NCBI GenBank assembly: GCA_005765155.1
Contig: VCCP01000004.1
Location: 4,402,001-4,466,000 of the forward strand
Origin: Zelopaecilomyces penicillatus
Lineage: Eukaryota; Ascomycota; Sordariomycetes; Hypocreales; Pseudodiploosporaceae
DNA: 64,000 nt
Direction: 5' to 3'
In this document: in pieces, positions 1 to 10,894 of the stretch
How the letters are laid out: each line of letters starts with the position of its first letter
How positions within the stretch are numbered: position 1 is the first letter of the stretch
Translations under genes and position numbers: made by a program
Notes under the pieces: model-generated
The model's input: the letters and a program-made list of their open reading frames with translations, nothing else
Databases searched by the model: none
Told to the model about the DNA's origin: nothing

Positions 1-889
1 GCATGCTACGGGCCTCTCAAGCAGGAAAGGGTCATGTGAATCTCGCCATGACGAGGACGATGGAGCGTAGTCCTACGGTGGCAGAGCTTGGACCTGTAAC
101 CCCAGAGTTGATGAGGACTTGGTGCTCACAGTGGAACTTTTAAGAAGAAAAAAAAGGTTTAGCCTCCATTGGGAAGTTTGTAAATAAAACTTTGTACATA
201 GGCAGACATGATGAAACGGAGCGATCTTTTTTTGGCTTTTCCCACCTGAATCTAGAAGCACAAACTAAACTTCCATACATGCCTTCCATTTTGTGTCACC
301 AGACGTTTTGTTAGTACCTTACTATGTAGGTTCGACTAGAAACCTAGTCTAAGAACCCAGCAAGGCTGCCTGCCTGCCTGCCTGCCGTGTTACACCCAGA
401 CTAACACACAAGGGGTGTTATCCCTCTCTTATCGTAGAACATGTCATATGATAATGATGTGCATAATATGTACCCCAGAGGGAACGGACAGCCTAGCGCC
501 CTTGCATTTTTTTTTGTCTGTCTGTCTATCTGCACACGCAGTCTGTGGGTTCTTCCCAAGGTCGCAGTTATGCGGTGATAGTGCGATGTAACGGTGGGAT
601 GTGTTGCTACCCAATTATTCGGGGTTTTCCGCGGGCGGGCGGGGGGAGAGAGAGAGAGAGGAGGGGGAGGGGTAGTTTATCATGCATTTTCACGTTTATT
701 GTATGGATAGATATTACTTTGAACAGAGTGGTTATCATGTGTGTGTATGGAGTAAATAATGCAATGACAAATTTTGGCTACATATAGAAAAAAGGGGCAG
801 TGCTTTGCAGAAAAACACAGTCAACTAAAGAAACTCAACTCCAATGAAAACAATCATCACACACCCACACCCACACACCAGAGAATCCT
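1..889. other. Intergenic, simple repeats only
   Basis: No convincing gene. The stretch lies downstream of the PABA synthase stop and holds simple repeats: a TGCC tetranucleotide run near 366-387, a TCTG/TCTA run near 518-530 and a GA run near 646-662. The short open frames here are without recognisable features. Confidence 0.6.
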
Positions 890-3691
890 CTACGCCACGT
901 CCTTGAAGATTCCGAGTGGGCCACACAACTTGGTAAGCATCTCTTCGCGTTCACCCACAGGTGTGCTCAGGATAGTCACTGCTCCACCAGCGCCAATCCG
1001 CCATACCTCCCGAGTATTATGCATGACGCTATGATCGCCGCTATCGCGCGAAGAACCATTGAGTGTGCTGATGTGGCTCTTTTCGTCTTCCCCATTGGCC
1101 GCTCCGTTACAATCGCCATTGTGGGGATGGTGAGACGAAGAAGAAGAAGCAGAAGAAGCAGAAGGAGAAAGAGAAGAAGCCCCATTGTTGCCAATTGGCG
1201 GCTCAGATAGCGGCGACTCCTCCTCCTCCTTTGCCGTCTCGTCGTCCCATCGAAACATGGTTCGGATTGTGACGCTCCAGTCGCCTTGGCCCTTGGCATC
1301 CACGTAGCCCACAACACCAGAGTAGATACTACGCTCTGAAGGCTCCAGACCCTGTATGATCTCGCAGCTTCGCTTCTTTGGCGCCCCCGTCATGCTTCCA
1401 GGAGGCAGCACTTCCGCTAGGACACCGAGACCATTCTGTGCAGAATCTTGATGCTGCTGCTGATGCTGCTGCTGATGCTGTTGCTGTTGCAATGGGCCGT
1501 GCCATTTGCTCGCAGGGACTTGGCCATTGACGGCGGTTACCATTTGGAATACGCTTGCGTACTCCTCCACCTTGAGCAGCTCAGGCACTGATACCTGGCC
1601 GGTGCCGCAGACGCCATACAGATCGTGGCGTACAAGATCCACAATCATCAGGTTCTCGGCTTCTTCTTTCGGGATGTGGAGGATCTTCTCTGCCTGCGCG
1701 AGTGTAGATACGGCTGCGGATTTGCGGACCGTGCCTTTCATAGGCCGCATCCTGCAGAGGCCGGACGGGGTGTGGCTCAGGAATCGCTCAGGCGAGCTGC
1801 TGATGATGGTGGCGCCGCCCAGCCGAATGAAGGATCCAAACGGTGCAGGTTGCCGAGCTCTAAGGGCCCTGTAGATCTGCCATGGCGTCCCGTGTCTGGA
1901 CTCTTCGTCTAAATCTTCTTGGCTTCTTTGCGTCTCAGGTGGTTGGCGCAAGTGGTGAGGGCGGTCGTCGCCGCGCGGCCTCGTCATTGTGGTTCGGGCT
2001 GTAAGGCAGAGCTCGTACGACTCGCCTTCCCGAATAGCATCTTGGCAATGCACAACATCCCGTTCATAGTCATCTGCGTCTGGGAGTTTGAAACGTAGCC
2101 TGCCTTTGCTTTCGGAGATTTCTTTAAGTAGCAAATTCGGAGTTCGGGTGGGATGGCTTGAAACCGGGGTGGCGTTGTTGTCTGGGCCTTGAGTTGTAGC
2201 CGGAAGGCTCTCAAGTGTATCAGCAACCTCATCGATCCAGGCCGAGGTTTCTGGAACGCTTTCCAGATCTTGGACGTAAGCCCAGCCAGCCTTGTGATCG
2301 AGCACAACGCTCTTTGTGATCCAGGCCATGCACAGATCCGGCCTCTTGTGGCCCCTTTCCTTGGGCACCGAGCCTTGGCTGACTGTGCTTAGGCCCATCT
2401 CGTATGAGACGAAGCCCATGAAGCCGCCTTGGAATGTAGGTGCATCGACGTCTGTAGATTCGAGTTTCCGCAACTGCCAAAACTCTGAAACCGCTCGCCA
2501 AATTGTAAAGGGATCGCGCTTGTCAACCGTAAGAGGAATCTGTGTAGTAGAACCACCCTGTCCTGGGCGGTGCAGAGTCACAAACTCGTCCGGGACGCAG
2601 TACTCGATGCGTGGAGCATTTTCCACTTCGAGAGCAATGATGCTGTTCCTCGCCAGAGGGTCACCGTTTATACTACTAGAAGAATCTAGTATAATCGTGT
2701 TGACATCTCCTTGCCTTAGAATTTCTGCTACATCAGCAGCATTAATCCCGTCAGAGGGCAGCTTGAGGCGGCGATATGTGTAGCTGGGATCCCTACTCAG
2801 AGCCTGTCTGGCCAGCCGCCAATCTTCCCGAAAAGCTTCATGAAGATATGATGTTGTCGGAGATACCAGCGGTCTATCGATCTCTGGCTTCACTCGCGAA
2901 AGAGAGGCACGACGCCTCCCTGTTGCGGCGTTCCATTTCAGAGCTTGACGGAACCAGTTCTTCAGCACCCCATGTGCCGCTGCCTCTGTGCACACCGACT
3001 CTGGATGGTATTGTACTCCCCAGAACGGGAGTTGTGAGTGCCGAACTCCCATCAGGATTCGCTCATCTCCCAGCTCGCTCCGCTCGGTTGCCCAAGCCAA
3101 AGGCACCAGGTCGGGAGTTTGGCTGAAGGATGCCCATTTTGCGCTGGGCCAGTTGTCTTCAGGGATGTCATCCTGTCCAATATCCGCACACAGGCTATGG
3201 TAAAGCGTAGCCTTGAAAGGCGGTACGCCATGAAAGATGTCGGCGGTCGATTGCTCCAAGTGCTCAATCTCTCTGATCATGCCATGCAGGCCTCTTTGAA
3301 GCTTTCTGATATTGGCTCCAAAGTGCTCGACCAAGCTCTGAAACCCGAGGCAGATACCAAACACCGGTATCCGCAGATGGCTGGGGATATCCCAGAGCAC
3401 CCGGAAGACGCCCACATCTGATGCTCGTAGAGGGGAGCCGGGCCCGGGGCCACAGACAACGGCATCATAGGCTGCAAGCCGGCTTATAAAATCGGCGTGG
3501 GACCAATCTGGTTCTGGATCTGAATGGAGGGTTTTGAGGTCCATGTGCAGCACGTCGACTTCAACATGATCAAGTGTCTCTGTCAACAAAGACACGATAT
3601 TGTTGGTGAAGGAGTCGTATGCATCAAGGAAGAGGATTCGATGGCCAGGCATTGGCATAGCCGTGTCCATGTCAGAGCCGTGACTGCCCAT
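890..3691 (-). CDS. ABZ1: Para-aminobenzoate (aminodeoxychorismate) synthase, fused PabA-PabB type
   Basis: Makes 4-amino-4-deoxychorismate from chorismate and glutamine, the first committed step toward p-aminobenzoate and folate; cytosolic. Start chosen at 3691 (933 aa); a longer open frame to 3760 exists, but a CTTTAG acceptor lies just before this ATG, so the upstream part is probably a 5' intron. Residues about 15-260 are a class I glutamine amidotransferase: LDAYDSF, GPGPGSP, the nucleophile in GICLGFQ (C114), and GVQYHPES with the catalytic His. The C-terminal half is the chorismate-binding domain: KGTVRKS, a MIVDLVRHDL block, and PGSMTGAPKK near residue 763. Two low-complexity insertions interrupt this domain: a Gln/His tract (bases 1450-1494) just before PGSMTGAPKK, and a Ser/acidic stretch (about 1050-1240) before the last strands. 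The two-domain fusion is the usual fungal form. Anthranilate synthase is a weaker alternative, because fungi usually keep that enzyme on separate subunits. Confidence 0.93.
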   Translation of the reverse strand: MGSHGSDMDTAMPMPGHRILFLDAYDSFTNNIVSLLTETLDHVEVDVLHMDLKTLHSDPEPDWSHADFISRLAAYDAVVCGPGPGSPLRASDVGVFRVLWDIPSHLRIPVFGICLGFQSLVEHFGANIRKLQRGLHGMIREIEHLEQSTADIFHGVPPFKATLYHSLCADIGQDDIPEDNWPSAKWASFSQTPDLVPLAWATERSELGDERILMGVRHSQLPFWGVQYHPESVCTEAAAHGVLKNWFRQALKWNAATGRRRASLSRVKPEIDRPLVSPTTSYLHEAFREDWRLARQALSRDPSYTYRRLKLPSDGINAADVAEILRQGDVNTIILDSSSSINGDPLARNSIIALEVENAPRIEYCVPDEFVTLHRPGQGGSTTQIPLTVDKRDPFTIWRAVSEFWQLRKLESTDVDAPTFQGGFMGFVSYEMGLSTVSQGSVPKERGHKRPDLCMAWITKSVVLDHKAGWAYVQDLESVPETSAWIDEVADTLESLPATTQGPDNNATPVSSHPTRTPNLLLKEISESKGRLRFKLPDADDYERDVVHCQDAIREGESYELCLTARTTMTRPRGDDRPHHLRQPPETQRSQEDLDEESRHGTPWQIYRALRARQPAPFGSFIRLGGATIISSSPERFLSHTPSGLCRMRPMKGTVRKSAAVSTLAQAEKILHIPKEEAENLMIVDLVRHDLYGVCGTGQVSVPELLKVEEYASVFQMVTAVNGQVPASKWHGPLQQQQHQQQHQQQHQDSAQNGLGVLAEVLPPGSMTGAPKKRSCEIIQGLEPSERSIYSGVVGYVDAKGQGDWSVTIRTMFRWDDETAKEEEESPLSEPPIGNNGASSLSPSASSASSSSSHHPHNGDCNGAANGEDEKSHISTLNGSSRDSGDHSVMHNTREVWRIGAGGAVTILSTPVGEREEMLTKLCGPLGIFKDVA
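1450..1494 (-). repeat. CAG/CAT repeat coding a Gln/His tract in PABA synthase
   Basis: Imperfect trinucleotide repeat (CTG/GAT on the plus strand) inside the PABA synthase frame. It codes runs of Q with interspersed H immediately N-terminal to the conserved chorismate-domain motif. Confidence 0.9.
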
Positions 3692-6104
3692 GTCTAAAGA
3701 GGGAAAAAACGTGATGATATTTGATGTGATGATTAAAAAAATGATTTCATGCACCATCAATTCCTTTCAACTGTATCAGGATTTGGTCTCCATAATATGT
3801 AGTCGTTCATGAAGTGCAAGCCGAGTGCTCTATCAGGAACTAGAGTGGATGCTCTCTAACCTTGGGATCAATCCCATGCCGCGGATTGAGCTTTCAATCC
3901 CCAATTACCAGATACCAACTCACAAGGTACATTGAAGAGGTCACTCGATCCTGCGAAACAAGGTCCCAAGTACCAAGCGTCTGGTAAATTAGCATTCCCA
4001 TCGGCGTCGTATTGGAAAAAAGGGTGGGGCCCGTCTCTCTTTCTGTTTCCCATCACAAAACTGCCAAAACCGGGGCCGTGACGAGGCACGCTTTGACCCG
4101 ATACGACGCCATCAATCCCATCCCATCCATTCATCCATCCATCCATCCATCCATCCATCCATCCATTCCTTGCCCCAATGTACCTGTAGGTAACTTGGCT
4201 CGCCTGTTTGATGAACCTACGCTTGTGACCTTGGACGGACAGGCGGACGGACGGACAGTATGCGGGTAGGGCAGATTTGGTCCCCGGGTGGAAATGTCCT
4301 GAGAAGACGTCAAATAGGGGGTGTGCGTGTGTGTGTGTGTCAACTGATACACGTTCCAAAATGATTGATTGACGTAATCTTGGAGAAAACAAGCCCTGGA
4401 AGGGGAGGTTAGATCCTTGGAAAGAGGGGACCTCCTGTCCGGGAGCCGCCATTCGTGAGATCCATACCTGTCAGAAAGCGGTTTAGAAGCCGCAGGACAG
4501 GACAACTCCCCCACATATGTAAAAGCATTGACTATGTATGTAGGCCGAGGCAGGAATGCACCGGGGTGGCGAGGCACAGACATGACCAAAAAAAAAAGGT
4601 GTCCGTCCAATGGGACAGGCAAAGGTGGTAGATTTTCCCCAAGGTTTGTTCCTTGGCTGTTCGCACGGTTGGTTCGAGCAGCGGTGATTGCCGCAAATGA
4701 CATGGATTGCGCGCGGGATCCCCTGCCAAACGGTTTTCCTGGTTATGGAAGCTCCAATCGCTTCAAGATGGGGCGACAAGACAATAGATGTACATATGAG
4801 ATATATATCATTCGGATTAAACAACAACGGGTTGGTTTCCACATGCAAGGGGGCCGGCGGATGAAGCATTGTCGTAGAACTTGGAGTACGCTAATGTCAG
4901 TCTAGCTGGTGACGAAATATCTGTCACGTCTACATGATTGTCTAATGTTTCGTTTAAATTGATGTATAATCTCTATTAGTCTAGATCTTGAGAAGAGTAG
5001 GTATGCTAACAAATTTTAATACATATGTACTGTAGAACATTTTCAGACATATTAGCATTATCCTCCGATGTGTCTCACAATTAGCCCATACGAGAGAACC
5101 CATCAAGAAATTTCCTTTCCAGAAATCCCAGAGACACGGCAGAGAGAAGAAACTCGCCCAAAGCTTCGGGGTTGCTGCTGCTCAACATCCTTCTTATCGC
5201 CATCCATTATGCCTGAGAGCTGCCAGGGTCCAACTAATACCACCGAGAGAGAGTGAGCTTTTTTGCGGTTCCGCACGTCCCTGAGAGTCGACCAGGGGGG
5301 GGGGTTGAATTTCGAGAGAAGAGGGTGACGGCAGTTGGTAACCGCACGGGCCTTGGCCGAACTGCTTTTGCTTTGCTTTTGCTTTGCTTGTTGCCCAGCT
5401 TCAACCATTATGATACTCTTTTTATCATAATCGTGGATATCATACCTACCCGTATGTGTGTATGTCTCCGATGACTGACCCCACGCAGCCTCCGACAATA
5501 TTCGCCCATCGTATAGACTGACGTACGAGAGAGTCCGAGATGGATGCACAGCTACCAATCGACCAGCCTTAATTGCTTATGATGGCCTCATGCAATGTAC
5601 ACCTAACTACAGTACCTAGTACAGACGCCTAAAAATGCAGTCAAACCCAGAGCCGACATGATCCGCAGGTGGTGATGCAGCACAACCGCACCACCAGTCA
5701 ACTAACCCTAGAGAAGATGCCAAAGATACACGAACAACCTTTCCCTTTCTTTTTTTTACGTAGTAATGACAGAAATCAACCTTACCCAATTCGATATAAA
5801 AACCCACCATATCACAGTCAGAAAAAACTACGGCTCCCCCGTCGGGTACAACAGCACAAAGCTATACCTGAATCACTCTCTGGAGGGTTTGAAACTTGGG
5901 GAGCCTTTTCAACATACAGTACCTGCAGGTTCTGCATGCAACGACCAAGAGTTTTCAGGAACCAAGGCTACTGTTACTTACTGTACTATTCATTGCCTAG
6001 AGTATTTTAGCCTCCCGCCTAAGTGCGGCGTTGCTAAATGTGTCTCAGACCTTTCATGATGCTTCTCGGCGCCATAATGCCGGCCCGCACTTGCAGAGAG
6101 CGTT
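3692..6104. other. Intergenic; TCCA microsatellite, probable 5' region of PABA synthase
   Basis: Holds an ATCC/TCCA run at about 4125-4167, which creates spurious Met-Asp-Gly-Trp repeats in overlapping open frames, and a GT run at about 4323-4340. Long open frames on the minus strand between 3868 and 5558 look like chance frames around these repeats. One small plus-strand frame at 5766-6059 is listed separately. No other gene is seen. Confidence 0.5.
5766..6059 (+). CDS. Possible small protein, 97 aa, unknown
   Basis: Single open frame with fairly protein-like composition and frequent C or G in the third codon position, in contrast to its AT-rich surroundings. It has five cysteines in its second half and no visible signal peptide, so it could be a last exon whose first exon is missed. 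It ends about 45 bases before the TA target duplication of the 6.1-8.2 kb transposon. No family is recognised. It may also be a chance frame. Confidence 0.25.
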   Translation: MTEINLTQFDIKTHHITVRKNYGSPVGYNSTKLYLNHSLEGLKLGEPFQHTVPAGSACNDQEFSGTKATVTYCTIHCLEYFSLPPKCGVAKCVSDLS

Positions 6105-6106
6105 TA

Positions 6107-8212
6107 CGTACAATCTACCCCCTGAATGATTAACTAGCGCATACTTGCCCCACCCAGTGATTCGGTACGTACCTCACTAACAGCTGTGCGCAGCCGGGGG
6201 CCCCTGCCTTTAGATATCAGCCCAGATCAGTGACGAAATATATGTATAACCAATGAAAAATAAAATAAAATAATAGAATTATAAATATTAATTATTATAA
6301 TTTAAATTAAATTATATAATTAGTAAAAAAAATCTTATAAATATATATAGCTATTAATCCTTATACTTAGATTTTTATTTAATTTTTATTCTAATTATTT
6401 AAGGTATTTTAAATCCTTCTTTTTAACCTACCCTGAATTTCTTTTAATAACCCCTTTAAAGATACCCTGCTAACTTCCTTGGATCCCAGTCTCGCTAAGT
6501 AATAGGGGGGCAAGGTATCACGGTGGTCACTATTATCAGCTATTAACTGAAATTTCCCCTATTCTTGATAGAAGATACCGTACCTCTATGCCTTAGCGCT
6601 GTACCTATCTGTCATGTGTCGAGCTTCTTAACCCTCTTAGCTCTAGCCCCTTATCATATGCATTGGCCTTAATTGAACACGAAGCTGTCTTTATACCTTT
6701 GCCTTTAACACTCATAAATACTAACATTTTAAGCTCCTTTAGTAGCTATAATATCCTTAGTATAAGGGATCAGCTATATGATCGTGGCAGCCCTGTTCCT
6801 GAGGGTATTATAGCTGCTAAAGATGCTAAAAATAGCGATATTATAGCTATTAATAATGCTGCTGATAATATCACTGATTCTAATAATTCCGATGACTTTG
6901 AAACTATAATAATTGATGAAAATATGCTTGTTGAGTGCTATACTAAGCTTTATATATGCCTTAATCAGTAGACTAAGAAGGCAAGCATAACCTATGAAGA
7001 GCGTATTTAAGCCTGGGCTTTATTCACCTATGCAAAGCTGCTAAAAGAGAAGATTGCTTAACTTCTTAATCTTATAGTGAACCAGGTTTGCTATATAATT
7101 ATATATCCTTTCCCTCCAGCTTATAGGTACTTAGGGTGCCTGCTAATTATCCCTAAGAGCCTTGTTACTATAATAAAAGAGGCAATTTAAATCCCTTATG
7201 CTATAAAGCGATTTCTGATATCTCTAGAGCTTTGTAATGCTATTCTAGCTTTATAGCCATTCTCTAAGAAGGTAATTATAATCTTGCTTAAGACTATAGG
7301 TGTATAATGCTGATAATAGCCTCTTTGTATTATTCTTAGCTTTAAGGTTAGGGCTAAGTGCCTTGCTTTTGTATAGTATTAATAGCACCTATCCCTTGCT
7401 GAATAGGAGTAATAGATTTAGATTGATGAGACTTGGGTTAATGGAATCTAGCTAGGTTAGCACTTTATTATAGTTTTTAAAGGTATTATATAAGACTTTA
7501 TTTTCTATCCTTATTTATATATTAATTTTAAGTTACTTTAGATAAAGATATTAATGAATTCTTGAAGCCTTAAATAAAAGTATATGGTTGGATATTTTGG
7601 GCCTGCTTTGCAGGCAAGGTAAAGGGCATATCTCTTATCTGGGATAAAAAGTAGAGGACTATAACTGCCAAGTCTTATTACATATATATTTTACTGTAAT
7701 TACTAGATTTTTAGATTTAGGATATAATCTGTATCCTTTAATAAGATAATATATCTTTATATATAGCTAAAAAGACTAAAAATATTATATAGATGATGTT
7801 TAATAGCGCTGAGTGGGTTGAGTGGCCTGTATATAGCATAGATCTTAACCCAATTGAGTATATATAGGTCTGGATAAAGCATTGGATTAGTAAGAACTAT
7901 AAAAATCACCCTATAGGCAAGATACTGTATAAGGCTATTATAAAGGCTTGGAATACTATTCCTAATGATTATCTGTTGTTATTGGTGTATTTAATGCCCT
8001 ATAGGTTGGCTGCTGTTATTGTGGCACAAGGCGGCCATACCAGCTATTAAAAGCACCTAAAAGATACATAAATTAACCACTGTTTTACATTAAAATTGGA
8101 AGTCCTTGCGAGGTAGCGCCGATCCCTGTCTGGCGTATTTGCTGCTCTCCGATTGGATGCTAATTTAGGATGAAGTATACGCTAGTTAATCATTCAGGGG
8201 GTAGATTGTACG
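6107..8212 (+). mobile_element. Decayed Tc1/mariner-superfamily transposon with 40-bp terminal inverted repeats
   Basis: The ends are near-perfect inverted repeats: 6107-6146 and 8173-8212 pair over 40 bases with one mismatch, share the core CTGAATGATTAACTAG and are flanked by TA on both sides (6105-6106 and 8213-8214), the Tc1/mariner target duplication. About 130 bases at each end have ordinary composition, whereas the interior is strongly AT-rich. The interior encodes a broken transposase on the plus strand, described separately. In-frame TAG/TAA codons where the family has Gln or Trp codons fit C-to-T mutation by RIP. A related short element lies at 25615-25816. Confidence 0.9.
6663..8050 (+). 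pseudogene. Transposase relic, Tc1/mariner superfamily (DD-E)
   Basis: An open N-terminal piece (6663-6971) is followed by a helix-turn-helix-like stretch near 6990-7090 interrupted by stops. Next come the first catalytic Asp in IDETWVNG (Asp codon at 7425), the second Asp in a DN block (7745) and the Glu in SIDLNPIEYI (7856). The C-terminus reads VAQGGHTSY and stops at 8050. In the surviving frame, 36 codons lie between the second Asp and the Glu, though indels may have changed this, because the first Asp lies in a different frame from the other two. Many stops are TAG or TAA. The enzyme would cut and paste the element at TA sites, but this copy cannot be active. Confidence 0.85.
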
Positions 8213-8214
8213 TA

Positions 8215-9012
8215 CAATCGGGGGATTTAATTCACCAGACACCATCTAGACATTGTCTGTCAAATGTGCTCGCCGTCTTTCCAAACTCGGCACTTGACCT
8301 TCAAAATCCCGGGTATTGTCCTATTATTATTACCTTGATATTGTTGATGTTTTACCCCAATTTTTGGGGGTCCCTGTAGGGTAAATGTCCTTGACGTGCC
8401 CGTCCCTTCCCCCGGCTTACACCCCCCGGCTCACACCCCTCCCACATATCTGGATCGATCGAGAACAAGTCCTGCTACAGCCTACCCTACTGTACCTAAC
8501 GCAACAGGTGGACTGTTTTTCTCAACTTGGGGGGGTTTTAGGTCAATGGGCCCTCTCTCTCACTCTCCTGACTAGGCAAGGCTTGGCGGTGTACGTACAA
8601 TTGCGGGAGGGGTTCCATCTGATATACCCCCCAGTGTGTGTGTGGAATACGACTCTAGTCGGACCGCCTAAACAGATCGCCATGTACCCAGATGTACTCC
8701 AAGTACCTTTTTGCTTGTCAACAAATCACAAGCCGTTAGTTACAACGAGATCCCTCTCCCCCTCGCCCGATGGAGTGAGGTTGAGAGACACCCAAATTCC
8801 CCGTGTGTGCCAAGACACGGAGCCCGTCTCGGCAGTCGGGTTTTGAGCCTTGACAAAATATCCACAGTGATGGCGATGGGACATGGGATTAAACATAAAG
8901 TCTACTGTATAGGCAGCTCTCTTGGGGAGAAACCTTGTCTTTTTCTCCATTTCTAAACGTCAGGCTCTAACATATCGAGACTACACAACAACAAACCCCG
9001 TATAGCATCACA
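8215..9012. other. Intergenic, upstream region of the P450 gene
   Basis: Between the transposon end and the P450 start. Holds several TACGTACAAT motifs (about 8209 and 8591) resembling the transposon end but without the rest of the repeat. Open frames here (for example 8385-8846) show no domain features. The P450 promoter must lie here; no clear TATA box is seen. Confidence 0.5.
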
Positions 9013-10894
9013 ATGGGATCTGTTGAGAATAACTCCATTGTGTACGCCGCCGATGGCACTGCTGCCTCCCCCAGCTTGCTTGGAGGTCGGCAGCTGCCCA
9101 ATCTTGGCTTCGTGACCAACGAAAGTTGGGACAAGATGAGTGCCATGTGGGTTCAGAGTGTGCCGGCTCTCGAGATTGTTGCGGCCTCTGTGGCATGTGC
9201 TTTGTTTACCCTTCTTATATGGAGGCGTTTCTTCTCTTCTACTAGCGACATTCGGGGTCCGGTGGTTGCATCCATGTCTACACTGTGGCAAATATGGCAC
9301 ATAATCAGAGGCGATACCGAGCTCGCGGTCATGAGGGAGCATCAGCGACATGGTAAGAAATATCGCAACTTCAAAGTGTTTAGCATGGCATAATTTTCTA
9401 ACAAGATAAAAATTACAGGCCATTTTGTTCGCATCAGCCACAAGGAAGTCAGCTGCAGTCACCCAGACTCCATCACTGCTGTTCTGGCGCCTCCACATCG
9501 CAAGGTAAGGTCACTCACGAATTATACCGCCGTGATGGCCTCACTAACAAGTTGATAGGGCGACTGGTACTCCGCTCTGGCAGTGCCGGACAAGCATCAT
9601 CAGACGCCCATGTCTGAGCTCGATCCCAAACGTCATCGAGAACGTTCCTCCATTACTGCAGCCAGCTACTCCCTCAGCTACCTCATCAAGTCTGAGGATA
9701 TCCTGGACAGCTGCCTTGCAGAGCTCGGCGCACAGCTCTCCAAGCTCGCTGATACAGGCAAGGGTTTCGAGTTTGACCGATGGCTCAACTACTTTGCGTT
9801 TGATGTCATCGGCGAACTCTGCTTCTCCAAGCGCTTCGGCTTCGTCGCCAAGGGCGAGGATATCGACAACTCCATCAAAAACATGCGTTTCCTCATGTTC
9901 TACCAAGCTCTCATGGGCTACATGTACTGGCTGCACCCTTTCCTCCTCCACAGCCCCTTTGCCGGCCTTCTTGGATTGAAGCCTCATGCGCACATCTTTG
10001 ATACGGTAGTTAAAGCCATAGACATTCGCAAGGAGAATCCTGATAAGCGAAGGGACATGGTCGCCGTGTGGATTACAAACCACAAGAAGTATCCTGAGCG
10101 TATGGAGGAGCGTGAGATTCTTGCTGTCGCGGGCATGACCACCATTGCAGGCTCTGAGACCATGACCGGTGCATTGGAGAGTGTCTTTTACTTTATGATT
10201 CGGCATCCTGAGGTCAAGGCGAAGCTTCAAAAAGAACTGGATGCAGCACAAGCCGCTGGGGAGTTGTCTGCAGTAGTCAAGCACAGCGAGACCAAGAAGC
10301 TGCCGTACTTACAAGCCTGCGTACGTTATATATCTTTTGCTTTCCAAAGTTGAGTTGACATGGGGGTTTATTTACTGACAATTTCGCAGGTCAAAGAAAC
10401 TCTGCGCTATTTCCCTCCCGTCATGCATGGCCTCCCACGAGTGGCACCCAAAGAGGGCATCACAGTTGGCGACCGATTCTTCAAAGAAGGAGTATGTATC
10501 CCTACTCTGCGACGGCCATGGAAGTTGATGAAAACAAAGAAAGCTAACAGTGTCATTGCAGACAATTCTCTCTGTAAACCCATACGTCATCCAGCACAAC
10601 CCCGACTACTTTGGCCACGACGCAACCACGTTCAACCCAGAGCGCTGGTTCCGTCCCGAGGCTTCACAATACGACAAGTACATGATTCAATTTGGCACAG
10701 GTTACAACGGATGCCCTGGCAAGCAGTTTGCCTATGCTGAGCTCAACAAGGTGGCGGCTACTTTGCTGCGCGACTTTGACTTTGAGCTGGTGGATAAGGA
10801 TAGGGAGTGGACGTATAGAAGCCAGTTTACAGTGGTGCAGGAGGGCTGGCCGTTGAAAATATATAAAAGAGAAACGGCAAAGGGCGTAGTTTAG
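9013..10894 (+). CDS. Cytochrome P450 monooxygenase
   Basis: Heme-thiolate monooxygenase, membrane-anchored in the ER; substrate unknown. Five exons: 9013-9352, 9419-9504, 9559-10320, 10390-10491, 10562-10894, all with GT..AG introns of 54-70 nt, giving 540 aa. A hydrophobic anchor lies at about residues 57-78, followed by the basic WRR. The I-helix reads AGSETM (the family norm is AGxDT), the K-helix ExxR is E399..R402 in KETLR, the PERF motif is FNPERW, and the heme loop is FGTGYNGCPG with Cys481. The canonical Arg of the heme loop is replaced by Asn; Asn here recurs in some fungal P450 families with a YNxCPG loop (from memory). The next gene, on the opposite strand, is a GMC oxidoreductase, so the two may act on related substrates, but no cluster backbone enzyme is present. 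Confidence 0.92.

Noticed and set aside
3868..4703. Overlapping minus-strand frames of up to 194 codons with Trp-Met-Asp-Gly repeats
   Set aside because: The repeats come from the TCCA microsatellite; no domain, no splice logic, and frames on both strands are equally open.
5103..5558. 151-codon minus-strand frame
   Set aside because: No family features, and the plus strand is equally open; judged chance.
8385..8956. Plus-strand frames upstream of the P450
   Set aside because: No protein-like pattern; likely 5' region of the P450 gene.
9544..10284. 246-codon minus-strand frame inside the P450 gene
   Set aside because: Antisense shadow of the large P450 exon.
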